A stretch of DNA of 64,000 bases, taken from the NCBI RefSeq assembly GCF_004353905.1, contig NZ_SMOD01000004.1, positions 285,684 through 349,683 on the forward strand, given 5' to 3'. Below the pieces are notes generated by a model that was not told where the DNA came from, ran no database searches, and saw nothing but the letters and a program-made list of their open reading frames with translations. Positions 8,594 through 19,092 of this stretch are shown here, in pieces. The stretch is from Paraburkholderia guartelaensis. GTDB taxonomy: Bacteria; Pseudomonadota; Gammaproteobacteria; Burkholderiales; Burkholderiaceae. Each line of letters starts with the position of its first letter. The first letter of the stretch is position 1. The translations under genes and the position numbers were made by a program.

Positions 8594-9895
8594 TCACGCC
8601 GCCGGATGCGGGAGCACCGGCGGATGCTCCTCCGTGAGCGCCGGGAGACGCCGCGTCGCGAGCAGCGACGCGAGCGAAATCGCGAGCTTGTCGTTGTCAA
8701 GCGCACCCAGTAGCAGGTGCGCGTCGATACTGCTCGACTTGAGTTGATACGCCAGTTCCTCGCGATCGATCGCGAAGCGGTCGAAGATGCGCGTCACCGA
8801 AATGCGCGCGGGATTGCCGATCAGCAGGAACAGCGTTTTCGCGCGTTCCTCCTGCTCGAGACGCCCCACGAGCTCATCTTCTTCGAGACCGTCGATCAGG
8901 CGCGTAACCGTGGCCAGGTCGCGCCGCAATAACTGCGCGAGTTGCTCGGTCGTGCGGCCCGGCTCCCCCGCTTCCCGCGCATCGGCGAGACCCGCGAGCA
9001 GTTCGAGCGCGTCGAGCAGATCGCTGCCCGGAAAGCGCGGCTTGTCGAAGCGCCCGGTGCGGATTTCGGGCAGCGCCGAAGTGATCATTGCGCCCACGAG
9101 CGTGATGAACCAGCTCAGGTACATCCACAGCAGGAACATCGGTGCGGCCGCGAAGGCACCATAAACAGCCGTATAAGTCGGAATACGCCGCACGTAGTAG
9201 CCAAAGCCGCGCTTGGCCGCCTCGAATGCGATCGCCGCGGCGATGCCGCCCACCAAAGCGTCGCGCCACTGCACGCGGCAGTTCGGCAGATACACGTAGA
9301 GCATCGTGAACGCGAGCGACGTAAGCGGCAGCGAGGCGCCGATCAGCATCCAGTCGAGGATGCCCGAAACGTGCTGCTCGGTCGCGATCACGGCCGAACG
9401 CGTGAACACGTACGAGGAGATCGACAGGCTCACACCGATCAGGATCGGCCCGAGCGTGAGGATGGCCCAGTAGACGAGCACGCGCTGCGCGAACGGGCGC
9501 GCCTTGCGCACACGCCAGATCAGATTGAAGGCCGACTCCACGGTCATCATCGTCATGACCGACGTGACGAAGAGCACGATCATGCCCATCGTCGTGAGAC
9601 CCTTGGCCTTCGAGGCGAACTGGTTCAGGTACTTGAAGATCTGGCTGTTGATCTGCGCCGGCATGAGGTGGTCGGCGAGAAAGGCCTGCAGCGAGTTCTG
9701 GAACGAGGCGAAGATCGGGAACGCGGTGAAAAGCGCAAACGCGACCGTGGCCAGCGGCACGAGCGAGAGCAGCGTGGTGAAGGTGAGGCTGCCCGCGACC
9801 TGCGGAATGCGATCTTCGCGACTGCGCCGCGCCGCGAAACGCGCGAGGCGCTTCACGATGTCCAGATCGATCTTCACCCTCGACAGCACATCCAT
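8594..9895 (-). CDS. YihY/virulence factor BrkB family inner-membrane protein
   Basis: This 433-residue protein has about six transmembrane segments (roughly residues 20-300) and the family signature RIPQVAGSLTFTTLLSLVP near the N terminus. The cytoplasmic C-terminal extension of about 130 residues looks like a winged-helix fold (TTEQLAQLL followed by VTRLIDGLEEDELV). The family was once called RNase BN, but that assignment was wrong, and its function remains unclear. I chose the ATG at 9895 because an AGGAAAG ribosome site precedes it. The frame extends 23 codons further. It converges on the Mpo1-like gene. Confidence 0.85.
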   Translation of the reverse strand: MDVLSRVKIDLDIVKRLARFAARRSREDRIPQVAGSLTFTTLLSLVPLATVAFALFTAFPIFASFQNSLQAFLADHLMPAQINSQIFKYLNQFASKAKGLTTMGMIVLFVTSVMTMMTVESAFNLIWRVRKARPFAQRVLVYWAILTLGPILIGVSLSISSYVFTRSAVIATEQHVSGILDWMLIGASLPLTSLAFTMLYVYLPNCRVQWRDALVGGIAAAIAFEAAKRGFGYYVRRIPTYTAVYGAFAAAPMFLLWMYLSWFITLVGAMITSALPEIRTGRFDKPRFPGSDLLDALELLAGLADAREAGEPGRTTEQLAQLLRRDLATVTRLIDGLEEDELVGRLEQEERAKTLFLLIGNPARISVTRIFDRFAIDREELAYQLKSSSIDAHLLLGALDNDKLAISLASLLATRRLPALTEEHPPVLPHPAA

Positions 9896-10046
9896 TGGCC
9901 TGCTTTCCTCGCCACCGTGAACAGTTCGATTGCCGCGCTTTCTGACCACCCATTTCGCGCGCACGCAGTGTACCTATTTGCCGATGATTTGCGCGTGAAA
10001 TGCGCGTCGCTCGCCGGTGCGCCGCTGCGGCGGCAGACCCAACCCC

Positions 10047-11106
<1,060 letters not shown>

Positions 11107-11269
11107 GCGATTCCCGCCCGGTGCGTATCGGTCGATGCGCATCCGCCCGCTCTGTCCAAGACCGCTGCGTGAAGGCTATCGCCGTGTCAAACTAGATCTT
11201 TGAGCCTCGCGATTTCATGACAATCGCGCCGCGAGCCAGCCCAGCTCAGGCGCGAAACTCCGAGACACC

Positions 11270-12706
11270 ATGACCGACTCCACCCCGACTGCCTGCCAAG
11301 CCTTTCTCGACGCCTGCGCCGCCGCCATCGGCGCGCAATACGTGCTGACCGACGCGCACGACACCGCGCCCTACCTCGCCGACTGGCGCCGCCGCTACCA
11401 GGGCGCGGCCTTCGCCGTGCTCTGCCCGGCCAATACGCAGGAAGTCGCCGCGGTCGTGAAGCTCGCGCATGAGCACCACGTGGCGCTCGTGCCGCAAGGC
11501 GGCAACACCGGCCTCGCGGGCGGTGCGACGCCGGACGCGAGCGGCAACCAGGCCGTGCTGAGCCTGCGCCGCCTGAACCGCGTGCGCGAAATCGATCCGC
11601 ACAACAACACGATCACCGTCGAAGCCGGTGTGATCCTCGCCGAAGTCCAGGCGCGCGCAAAGGATGCGGGCCGCCTCTTCCCGCTTTCGCTCGCGGCCGA
11701 AGGCAGTTGCACGATCGGCGGCAATCTCTCGACCAACGCGGGCGGCACTGGCGTGCTGCGCTATGGCAACACGCGCGAGTTGTGTCTCGGCCTCGAAGTC
11801 GTCACGCCGCAAGGCGAAATCTGGGACGGTCTGCGCGGGCTGCGCAAGGACAACACCGGCTACGATCTGCGCGATCTCTTCATCGGCGCGGAAGGCACGC
11901 TCGGCATCATCACCGCTGCGGTCATGAAGCTGCATCCGCTGCCGGCCGCACGCGTCACGGCGCTCGCCGCGCTCGGCTCGGCACATGCGGCGCTCGACTT
12001 CCTCGCGCTCGCGCAGCGCTACGCGGGGCCGCTGCTCACGGGCTTCGAGCTGATGTCGGACTTCTGCATGTCGCTCGTCGGCCATCATTTCCCGCAACTG
12101 CGCTATCCGTTCGCGGAGCATCACGCGCAAGTGGTGCTGCTCGAACTGTCGGACAACGAAAGCGAAGAGCACGCGCGCGCGCTCTTCGAGCGGCTCATGG
12201 AAGAAGCGCTCGAACAAGGTCTCGTGGAAGACGCCGTGGTCGCGGAAAGCCTGGCGCAGTCGCAGGCGTTCTGGAACATCCGCGAGCACATTCCGCTCGC
12301 GCAAGCGCAGGAAGGGTTGAACATCAAGCACGATATCGGCGTGCCGATCTCGCGCATCGGCCATTTCATCGAGGAAACCGATGCCGAAATCGCCCGCGCG
12401 GTGCCCGGCGCGCGCATGGTCACCTTCGGCCATCTCGGCGACGGCAATCTGCACTACAACGTGCAGGCGCCCGAAGGCGGCGACCCGAAGCGCTTCCTCG
12501 CCGAAAACGAGAAGACGCTGAACCGCATCGTGTACGACAGCGTGGATCGCCATCGCGGCACGATCAGTGCGGAACACGGCCTCGGGCAGTTGAAGATCGA
12601 CGAGAACATGCACTACAAGAGCGAGGTCGAACTCGCGCTGATGCGCGCGATCAAGACCGCGCTCGATCCGCTGAACCTGATGAATCCGGGGAAAGTGCTG
12701 CGCTGA
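11270..12706 (+). CDS. FAD-binding 2-hydroxyacid dehydrogenase (GlcD/D2HGDH family)
   Basis: A 478-residue flavoprotein of the FAD_binding_4 / FAD-oxidase C-terminal family, which oxidises D-2-hydroxyacids such as D-lactate, glycolate or D-2-hydroxyglutarate. The FAD-binding segment PQGGNTGLAGGATP is at about residues 75-88, and IGGNLSTNAGGTGVLRYGNTREL is in the middle. Metal and substrate residues are in TFGHLGDGNLHYN and SAEHGLGQLK near the C terminus. The exact substrate cannot be read from the sequence. It stands alone, not beside glcE/glcF, which favours a single-subunit lactate or hydroxyglutarate enzyme. The metallophosphoesterase follows 27 bases later. Confidence 0.85.
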   Translation: MTDSTPTACQAFLDACAAAIGAQYVLTDAHDTAPYLADWRRRYQGAAFAVLCPANTQEVAAVVKLAHEHHVALVPQGGNTGLAGGATPDASGNQAVLSLRRLNRVREIDPHNNTITVEAGVILAEVQARAKDAGRLFPLSLAAEGSCTIGGNLSTNAGGTGVLRYGNTRELCLGLEVVTPQGEIWDGLRGLRKDNTGYDLRDLFIGAEGTLGIITAAVMKLHPLPAARVTALAALGSAHAALDFLALAQRYAGPLLTGFELMSDFCMSLVGHHFPQLRYPFAEHHAQVVLLELSDNESEEHARALFERLMEEALEQGLVEDAVVAESLAQSQAFWNIREHIPLAQAQEGLNIKHDIGVPISRIGHFIEETDAEIARAVPGARMVTFGHLGDGNLHYNVQAPEGGDPKRFLAENEKTLNRIVYDSVDRHRGTISAEHGLGQLKIDENMHYKSEVELALMRAIKTALDPLNLMNPGKVLR

Positions 12707-12733
12707 ACGCGCAGGACGCAAGGAGCCGACATC

Positions 12734-13543
12734 GTGTTGAAGATCCGCGTGCTGTCCGACCTGCATCTGGAAAACGACGAGCCCGACACGATCCCGCATG
12801 CGCAGGCCGATCTCGTCGTGCTCGCGGGCGACATCCACAATCATGGGCTGGGCTTGCGCTGGGCGGCGGAAACGTTCGATCCGCAGGTGCCGGTGGTGTA
12901 CGTGCCCGGCAATCACGAGTACTACGACGGCGACCTCGGCGCGCTGGAAACGGCGATGCGCGATGCCGCTTTCACGCTCGACAACGTGCACTTTCTCAAC
13001 GACGGCGTGTACGTCGATCCCGCGGGCCGCTTTCGCGTGCTCGGCACGACGCTATGGGCCGACTTCGCACTCTTCGGCGCCGACGATGCCACGCGTGAAG
13101 CCGCCATTGCGGCAGCGATGCGCGTGATGCTCGACTTTCGCGGATTGATTCAGGTCTCGTGGCCGGACAGCCCGCATGCAGGCGCCCGCGACTTCACGCC
13201 GGCCGACTCGCTCGCGCTCCATGCGCGTTCGCGCGCATGGCTCGAAGCGGAACTGGCGAAGCCCTTCGCGGGCGAGACGATCGTCGTCACGCACCACGCG
13301 CCGCACAAAGGGAGTCTCGCGCCACGCTACGCGGAGGATCTGGTGTCGGCGGGATTCGTGAGCGATCTCGAGGCGCTGGTGCGCGCGCCTGTCGCGCTAT
13401 GGATACATGGCCACACGCATACGTGCTTCGACTACACGGTCAACGGCACGCGCGTGGTGTGCAATCCGCGCGGCTATCGAGACCGCCGCACTGGGCAGCC
13501 GGAAAATCCGGCCTTTGCGTGGGACAAGGTGGTGGAAATCTAG
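12734..13543 (+). CDS. Calcineurin-type metallophosphoesterase
   Basis: A 269-residue metallophosphoesterase with the dinuclear-metal motifs in order: DLHLE (about residue 9), AGDIHNHG (about 35), GNHEYYDG (about 59), VTHHAPH and HGHTHTCFD near the C terminus. The substrate is unknown. An AAGGAG ribosome site eight bases upstream supports the GTG at 12734. It follows the FAD dehydrogenase after 27 bases and is probably in the same transcript. Confidence 0.88.
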   Translation: MLKIRVLSDLHLENDEPDTIPHAQADLVVLAGDIHNHGLGLRWAAETFDPQVPVVYVPGNHEYYDGDLGALETAMRDAAFTLDNVHFLNDGVYVDPAGRFRVLGTTLWADFALFGADDATREAAIAAAMRVMLDFRGLIQVSWPDSPHAGARDFTPADSLALHARSRAWLEAELAKPFAGETIVVTHHAPHKGSLAPRYAEDLVSAGFVSDLEALVRAPVALWIHGHTHTCFDYTVNGTRVVCNPRGYRDRRTGQPENPAFAWDKVVEI

Positions 13544-13565
13544 CGAGGCAAACGTGCCCGCAACT

Positions 13566-13709
13566 TTAGCGCATGCGTGCGTCGTCGCGGCGCACGCGCA
13601 GCGTGACAGGCTGGAGCTGCGCGCGACGCATGCGCAGCAGATCGCGCGATGCCGCGATGCCGATCAGGCCCATCATCACGGCGATGCCGATCATCAGATG
13701 CGTATCCAT
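13566..13709 (-). CDS. Small single-pass membrane peptide (47 aa)
   Basis: This short open frame reads MDTHLMIGIAVMMGLIGIAA, then a charged tail beginning SRDLLRMRRAQLQ and ending DDARMR. One hydrophobic helix spans about residues 5-20, followed by a basic cytoplasmic-type tail. Codon third positions are G/C-rich as in neighbouring genes. The ribosome site (CGGGAAC) is weak. It sits in the gap between the metallophosphoesterase and the LysR gene and explains what would otherwise be noncoding DNA. The function is unknown. It could still be a chance frame. Confidence 0.5.
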   Translation of the reverse strand: MDTHLMIGIAVMMGLIGIAASRDLLRMRRAQLQPVTLRVRRDDARMR

Positions 13710-13880
13710 TCGAGTTCCCGGTATTGGCAAAAAGTGGGTTGCGTGAAACAGTCCCGCTACCTTACCAAGTCGCCGCGCCGCCGGGCGTAAGGAAGTGTTG
13801 CCATCTGCGCAAGCTGTAACAGGCTGTCACAGCCCGCGCGCGCCTATTGCGCCTATTGACCAGGCGCAAGCGCAGCCGCC

Positions 13881-14819
13881 TCAGGTGCGCGCGAACTTCC
13901 GCAGCTCGTTCTGATCCCGCGCGAGCGTCGCAGGCATGCTCTCGCGCAGCAGTTCGACCCATGTACGGATCTTCGCGTCGAGATACTGGCGCGACGGGTA
14001 CACCGCAAAGACGTTCATCTCCTGCGACTTGTACTCCGGCAGGATCCATTGCAGCTCGCCGCTGCGCAGACCGCTGATCGCCGAATAGATCGGCAGCAGG
14101 CCGACGCCCATGCCCTCGCGCACGGCCACCGCCATCGCCTCGGCCACGTTCACCTGGAAGGTCGCCGGGCCGAGATCGATGTTGGCCTCGCCTTCGGGGC
14201 CCGTGAACTGCCACTGCGAGGTCGGGAATACGGGCGTCACCATCTGCAGGCAGGTGTGGCTCGCGAGATCGGCGGGCTTTTGCGGCACGCCGCGCTTTTC
14301 CAGATACGCCGGCGACGCAACCGCGATGCTGAACGCGCTCGTCAGCCGCTGCGACACGAAACCGGAATCCGGCAGATCGGTCGCGACCACGAGGGCCACG
14401 TCATAACCCTCGTCGAGCAGGTCCGGCATGCGCTGCGCGAGCGTGAGCTCCACGTGCACGTCCGGATAGAGCTGCTGATACTGCCCCACCGCCGGCACCA
14501 CATAGTGCTGGCCGAAGCTCGTCATCGCATGGACCTTGAGCTTGCCCGAGGGGCGCGCATGCGCGTCGCCGGCTTCCGCTTCGGCCTGATCGACGTAGGC
14601 GAGTATCTGCTCGCAGCGCTGCAGGTAGCGCTCACCCGCCTCGGTGAGCGCGATGCGGCGCGTCGTGCGGTTCAGGAGGCGCGTGCGCAGATGCGCCTCC
14701 AGATCGGAGACCGCGCGCGAAGCGTAAGCCGTAGTCGTGTTCAGGTATTGCGCCGCGCCCGTGAAGCTGCCCGCCTCCACCACCCGGACGAATACACGCA
14801 TGTTTTGAAGCGTATCCAT
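13881..14819 (-). CDS. LysR-family regulator, probably of the adjacent efflux operon
   Basis: A 312-residue LysR-type activator/repressor. The helix-turn-helix is at residues 1-60, with the typical FVRVVEAGSFTGAAQYL and TTRRIALTEAGE segments. A LysR substrate-binding domain follows (from about residue 88). It diverges from the lipoprotein-FUSC-DUF1656-HlyD operon. In E. coli, AaeR sits in the same place beside the aaeXAB aromatic-acid efflux genes, so I infer control of efflux by an aromatic or organic-acid ligand. A pair of direct repeats in the shared intergenic region is the candidate binding site. Confidence 0.9.
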   Translation of the reverse strand: MDTLQNMRVFVRVVEAGSFTGAAQYLNTTTAYASRAVSDLEAHLRTRLLNRTTRRIALTEAGERYLQRCEQILAYVDQAEAEAGDAHARPSGKLKVHAMTSFGQHYVVPAVGQYQQLYPDVHVELTLAQRMPDLLDEGYDVALVVATDLPDSGFVSQRLTSAFSIAVASPAYLEKRGVPQKPADLASHTCLQMVTPVFPTSQWQFTGPEGEANIDLGPATFQVNVAEAMAVAVREGMGVGLLPIYSAISGLRSGELQWILPEYKSQEMNVFAVYPSRQYLDAKIRTWVELLRESMPATLARDQNELRKFART

Positions 14820-14843
14820 ACCAATCCTCTATCTGACACACGA

Positions 14844-14886
14844 ATTGTTTCATATTTCGTAAGATCGATTGTCTCACGTTTCGTAA
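14844..14886. promoter_or_regulatory. Direct repeats in the LysR/efflux intergenic region
   Basis: ATTGTTTCATATTTCGTAA (14844-14862) and ATTGTCTCACGTTTCGTAA (14868-14886) match at 16 of 19 positions and are offset by 24 bp. They lie just upstream of the LysR start and about 45 bp before the efflux -10. This is a typical place for LysR binding and autoregulation. Confidence 0.55.
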
Positions 14887-14908
14887 AAATGCCTTGCATC
14901 CTTACCGG

Positions 14909-14937
14909 TTATTCATCAATCGCGCAAAAAATATAAT
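14909..14937 (+). promoter_or_regulatory. Putative promoter of the efflux operon
   Basis: A perfect -10 TATAAT (14932-14937) is preceded by a weak -35 TTATTC (14909-14914) at 17-bp spacing. The weak -35 fits a promoter needing activation. The gene start follows 38 bases later. Confidence 0.55.
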
Positions 14938-14975
14938 AAGGCACAGTGATTCATAGCCAAGATAAGGAGTAAATC

Positions 14976-16604
14976 GTGCAGTCTCCGGTACCGAAAGGAC
15001 TAGCCGCACTCACGGTTCTTACGTTCTCGTTGATAATCGCGGGCTGCGCCAGTACCGGGGGCATCGCACCGCAAGCGAAACAGGCCGAAGCCGCGCAACT
15101 CGACGCCGGCTCGGCGATCCGCGCGGCCAACACCGACGCCGACTGGCCCGCCAGCGACTGGTGGCGCGGCTATAACGACCCTCAACTGAACGCCTGGATC
15201 GAAGCCTCCGTGGCCGGCAACCCCTCGCTTGCCGCCGCCCAGGCGCGCGTGCGCGAAGCGCGCTCGATGGTGGGCGTGGCCCAGGCCGGGCTCCTGCCGC
15301 AAATCAACGGCAGCATGTCCATCCAGCGCCAGCAATGGTCCGACAACGTCTACTACGGGCCGGGCCCGCTCGCGGGCGCGAACACGTGGAACAACACGGC
15401 CACGCTCGGCCTGTCGTATCACCTCGACCTCTGGGGCCAGGACAAGAACAATGCCGAGCGCGCGCTGGACGTCGCGCACGCCACCGCCGCCGACGCGCGC
15501 GCGGCGCAGCTCGAACTCGAAGTCAATGTCACGCGCACCTACATCGAGATGTCGATGAACTACGCGCTGCTCGACATTGCGAAGCAAACGCTCGGCCAGC
15601 AGCAGCGCATTCTCGCGCTCGCGCAAAAGCGCCTTGCGGGCGGCATCGGCACCCAGCTCGAAGTGAGCCAGGCGCAAACGCCGCTGCCCGAGTACGAGCG
15701 CCAGATCGACGCGCTCGAAGAATCCATCGCGCTCGGCAAGAACCAGCTCGCGGCGCTCGCGGGCAAGGGCCCGGGCGCGGGTGAAGCGATCCAGCGCCCT
15801 GCGCTCTCGCTCGCGGCGCCCGCGGGTCTGCCCTCGGCGTTGCCTGCCCAGTTGATCGGCTATCGCCCCGACGTGGTCGCGGCGCGCTGGCTCGTCGCCG
15901 CGCAGGCGCGCGGCATCGACGTCGCGAAGGCCGACTTCTATCCGAACGTGAACCTGCTCGTTTCGATGGGCGGCTACGCGGCGGCCGGCCCGCTGTTCCA
16001 GTTCCTCAAGTCGATGAGCGGCAGCTATGCGGCAGGCCCCGCGTTCTCGCTGCCGATTTTCGACGGCGGACGCCTGCGCGCGCAGCTCGGCGCGCAGTCC
16101 GCCGCATACGACATCGCCGTCGATCAGTACAACCAGACGATCGTCACCGCGCTCAAGGAAATCGCCGATCAGGTGGTGCGCATGCGCTCGCTCGCGACCC
16201 AGGAAGACGACGCGCATCGCTCGGTCGCGGCTGCGCAGCGCAACTACGATCTTGCGCAGGAAGGCTTCCGCCGTGGCTTGACCGATTACGTGAACGTGCT
16301 GATTGCGCAAACGCAGTTGTTGCGCGCACAGGAAGGCGTCGCGCACATCCAGGCCGAGCGCCTGGCCGCACATGCCACGCTCGTGGCGGCGCTGGGCGGC
16401 GGCATGATCGACGCATCGAGCGATGCCGCAGCGAAAGGCCCGACCGAAGCCGAGCAACTGCCCGCGCACGGCAAGAAGACGCGCGACGTGCCGCTCATGC
16501 CCGCGGCGCTGCTCGCGCCGCACGGCTCGCATGCTTCGTCCGGCCCTGACGCCGCCGATGCGAGTGCATCGGGCAACGCCGGCGCAACCGGCGCGGCGCA
16601 CTGA
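14976..16604 (+). CDS. Efflux outer-membrane lipoprotein (TolC/NodT family)
   Basis: A 542-residue outer-membrane factor that forms the exit duct of a tripartite pump. The signal peptide ends in a lipobox LIIAGC with Cys24 as the lipidated residue. Two OEP domains follow (about 70-260 and 290-470) with the usual long coiled-coil helices. The alanine-rich C-terminal tail of about 70 residues exceeds most relatives. I chose the GTG at 14976 because AAGGAG lies six bases before it. It is the first gene of the FUSC efflux operon. Confidence 0.92.
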   Translation: MQSPVPKGLAALTVLTFSLIIAGCASTGGIAPQAKQAEAAQLDAGSAIRAANTDADWPASDWWRGYNDPQLNAWIEASVAGNPSLAAAQARVREARSMVGVAQAGLLPQINGSMSIQRQQWSDNVYYGPGPLAGANTWNNTATLGLSYHLDLWGQDKNNAERALDVAHATAADARAAQLELEVNVTRTYIEMSMNYALLDIAKQTLGQQQRILALAQKRLAGGIGTQLEVSQAQTPLPEYERQIDALEESIALGKNQLAALAGKGPGAGEAIQRPALSLAAPAGLPSALPAQLIGYRPDVVAARWLVAAQARGIDVAKADFYPNVNLLVSMGGYAAAGPLFQFLKSMSGSYAAGPAFSLPIFDGGRLRAQLGAQSAAYDIAVDQYNQTIVTALKEIADQVVRMRSLATQEDDAHRSVAAAQRNYDLAQEGFRRGLTDYVNVLIAQTQLLRAQEGVAHIQAERLAAHATLVAALGGGMIDASSDAAAKGPTEAEQLPAHGKKTRDVPLMPAALLAPHGSHASSGPDAADASASGNAGATGAAH

Positions 16605-16615
16605 GGCAGACGACG

Positions 16616-18862
16616 ATGCAAGCGTCCACTTCCTCACCCTCGCAGCCGGGCGGCCAGAGTCTCTACGCCGCGCTCGCCGACTGGGCGCGTACCGACGGCC
16701 TCGTCTGGATCTATCTCTTCAAGGCGATCGCCGCTGCGCTGCTCGCGCTCGGCATTGCCATGAAGCTCGATCTGCCGCAGCCGCGCACGGCCATGACCAC
16801 CGTGTTCATCGTGATGCAGCCGCAAAGCGGTCCCGTGTTCGCCAAGAGCTTCTACCGGCTTTGCGGCACGCTCGTGGGCCTCGTCGTGATGCTCGCGCTG
16901 ATCGGCCTCTTCGCGCAGCAGCCGGAACTCTTCATCGTCTCGACAGCGCTGTGGGTCGGCCTGTGCACCGCGGGCGCCGCGCGCAACCGCAACTTCCGTT
17001 CGTACGGCTTCGTGCTCGCGGGCTATACGGCGGCGCTCATCGGCATTCCGGCCTCGCAGCATCCCGACGGCGCGTTCATGTCGGCAATGACGCGCGTGGG
17101 TGAGATCTCGATCGGCATCCTTTGCTCGGGCTTCGTCAGCGCGGTGGTGTTTCCGCAGTTTACGGGCGAGCTGCTGCGCTCGAACGTGCGGCGCCGTTTC
17201 TCGTCGTTCGTCGATTACGTTTCGGCGGCGCTTGCCGGGCGTGTCGATCGTTCGCACATCGAAGCGAGCAATGCGCGCTTCGTCGCCGACGTCGTGGGTC
17301 TCGAAGCGAACCGCAGCATGGCCGTGTTCGAGTCGCCCGACGCGCGGATGCGCTCGGGGCGCCTCGCGCGCCTGAACACCGAGTTCATGACGGTCTCCAC
17401 GCGCTTTCACGCGCTGCATCAGTTGATGAACCGTCTGCGCGCGGACGGCTCCTCGGCCACCGTCGATGCGCTCGAGCCGTACTTCCGAGAGATCGCGCCG
17501 CTGTTCGCGAAAGCGGGCGAGCCGGTGCTCACGGCCGCCGACGCGACGCACGTCTCGCAGCAACTCGACGAGTACCGCTCGGCGCTGCCGCGGCGCGTGC
17601 GCGCCACGCGTGCGGAACTCGAAACACAAGGCGATGCACGCCTGCTCGACTTCGACACCGCCACGGAGCTGTTCTACCGCTTCGTGCACGAAATGACCGA
17701 GTACACGGCCACCTACGCCTCACTCGCCGTCGATACGCACTCGCGCGAAAAATGGATTTCGCGCTACGTACCGAAGACCAATCTGATCGCGGCGGGCGTG
17801 GCGGGACTGCGCGCGGCCATCGTGATGACGCTGCTCGGCGCGTTCTGGATCGCCACCGCGTGGCCGAGCGGCACGAACCTCGTGCTCAATGCCGCCGCGA
17901 CCTGCGCGCTCGCCTCGTCCGCGCCGCAACCCTCGCGCATGGCGACGCAGATGGCGCTCGGCACCGTGCTCGCATCGGTCGTCGGCATGATTCTCACGTT
18001 CGGCGTGTTTCCGCATATCGACGGCTTCGTCATGCTGTGCGTCGCGCTCGCCCCTGCGCTCGCGTTCGGCGTGTTCCTCACGACGCGCCCGAAGTACGCG
18101 GGCTACGGCGTGGGCTACTGCATCTTCCTGTGCTTTCTCGCGGGGCCGGACAACGTCGTGCAGTACAACCCGAGCAGCTATATGAACGACGCGCTCGCGC
18201 TCATCGCGTCGATGGCGGTCTCGGCTTTCGCGTTCGCCGTGCTCTTGCCGCCCTCCACGCCGTGGCTGCGCCGGCGTCTGCTCGCCGACCTGCGCGGCGG
18301 CGCCGTGCAGGCTTGCCGTGCGCGCCTGAAGGGACTGCGCAACCGCTTCGAAAGCGGTGCGCGCGACCTGATGTTCCAGCTCTCGGCGATCGCCGGCAAC
18401 GACGATGCACAACGCCGCGACACGATGCGCTGGCTCTTCTCGACGCTCGAAGTGGGCAACGCCGCGCTCGATCTGCGCCACGAACTGGCCACGCTGCCCG
18501 CGCATCCGCAGTACGCGCGGGGAACCGCGTGGCACGTGGCAATCGACGCAACGCTCAAGGCCGTGAGCGCGCTCTTCGATCGCCCGAGCGAGGCGCGCTA
18601 CCGCGACGCGCTCGCGACGACGCAACGCGCCATCGACGCGAGCCAGATCGTGCTGCAGGGCATATGGAAGCCCGATGCAACGAGCGCAGCCGAGCGTGGC
18701 GACATGCCTCCTCGCGAAGAGCGCCACCAGTTGCAGCGCATCCAGAGCCATCTGCATTTCATCCGCACCGCGCTCATCGACCCGCAATCGCCGCTCGCGG
18801 CGTATGCGGGCAACGAAGGCGCGAATTCTGGCGCGAGCCAAGGAGCTAACCATGCCTCGTGA
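16616..18862 (+). CDS. FUSC/AaeB-type inner-membrane efflux protein
   Basis: A 748-residue inner-membrane protein of the aromatic acid exporter (FUSC/AaeB) family. It has two clusters of about five to six transmembrane helices (roughly residues 25-180 and 380-540), each followed by a large cytoplasmic region. The segment MTTVFIVMQPQSGPVFAKSF lies in the first cluster. Relatives export aromatic acids such as p-hydroxybenzoate or, in fusaric-acid resistance operons, fusaric acid. The substrate here is unknown. It starts 12 bases after the outer-membrane lipoprotein and its end overlaps the DUF1656 gene by 11 bases. Confidence 0.92.
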   Translation: MQASTSSPSQPGGQSLYAALADWARTDGLVWIYLFKAIAAALLALGIAMKLDLPQPRTAMTTVFIVMQPQSGPVFAKSFYRLCGTLVGLVVMLALIGLFAQQPELFIVSTALWVGLCTAGAARNRNFRSYGFVLAGYTAALIGIPASQHPDGAFMSAMTRVGEISIGILCSGFVSAVVFPQFTGELLRSNVRRRFSSFVDYVSAALAGRVDRSHIEASNARFVADVVGLEANRSMAVFESPDARMRSGRLARLNTEFMTVSTRFHALHQLMNRLRADGSSATVDALEPYFREIAPLFAKAGEPVLTAADATHVSQQLDEYRSALPRRVRATRAELETQGDARLLDFDTATELFYRFVHEMTEYTATYASLAVDTHSREKWISRYVPKTNLIAAGVAGLRAAIVMTLLGAFWIATAWPSGTNLVLNAAATCALASSAPQPSRMATQMALGTVLASVVGMILTFGVFPHIDGFVMLCVALAPALAFGVFLTTRPKYAGYGVGYCIFLCFLAGPDNVVQYNPSSYMNDALALIASMAVSAFAFAVLLPPSTPWLRRRLLADLRGGAVQACRARLKGLRNRFESGARDLMFQLSAIAGNDDAQRRDTMRWLFSTLEVGNAALDLRHELATLPAHPQYARGTAWHVAIDATLKAVSALFDRPSEARYRDALATTQRAIDASQIVLQGIWKPDATSAAERGDMPPREERHQLQRIQSHLHFIRTALIDPQSPLAAYAGNEGANSGASQGANHAS

Positions 18863-19052
18863 CGTCGCGTTTCTCGACGCCTATATCCCGGCGATCGTGC
18901 TGCTCTTCATTCTGGGCGCGGCGATCACCTGGGTGCTCGATTCCGTACTGGCCAGAACCGGACTCTACCGGGTCGTGTGGCACCCGTCCCTCTTTCGCGT
19001 GAGCCTGCTCGTGGTCGTGTGCTGCGTGCTCGGTCTCGCGGTCTATCACTAA
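18852..19052 (+). CDS. DUF1656 small membrane protein (AaeX-like)
   Basis: A 66-residue protein with two hydrophobic helices and the central LYRVVWHPSLFRVSL segment characteristic of DUF1656/AaeX. It is a regular small companion of FUSC pumps, but its job is not known. The ATG at 18852 has an AAGGAG ribosome site and overlaps the end of the FUSC gene by 11 bases in another frame, so translation is coupled. A longer open frame upstream is only a shadow of the FUSC gene. Confidence 0.9.
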   Translation: MPRDVAFLDAYIPAIVLLFILGAAITWVLDSVLARTGLYRVVWHPSLFRVSLLVVVCCVLGLAVYH

Positions 19053-19092
19053 ATGCGTCACTGAATGCATCGCTGAACGAATCAACCGAATC

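Noticed and set aside
11209..11227. Inverted repeat GCGATT/AATCGC upstream of the FAD dehydrogenase gene
   Set aside because: The short 6-bp arms with a 7-base spacer are expected by chance in this composition, and nothing else supports an operator.
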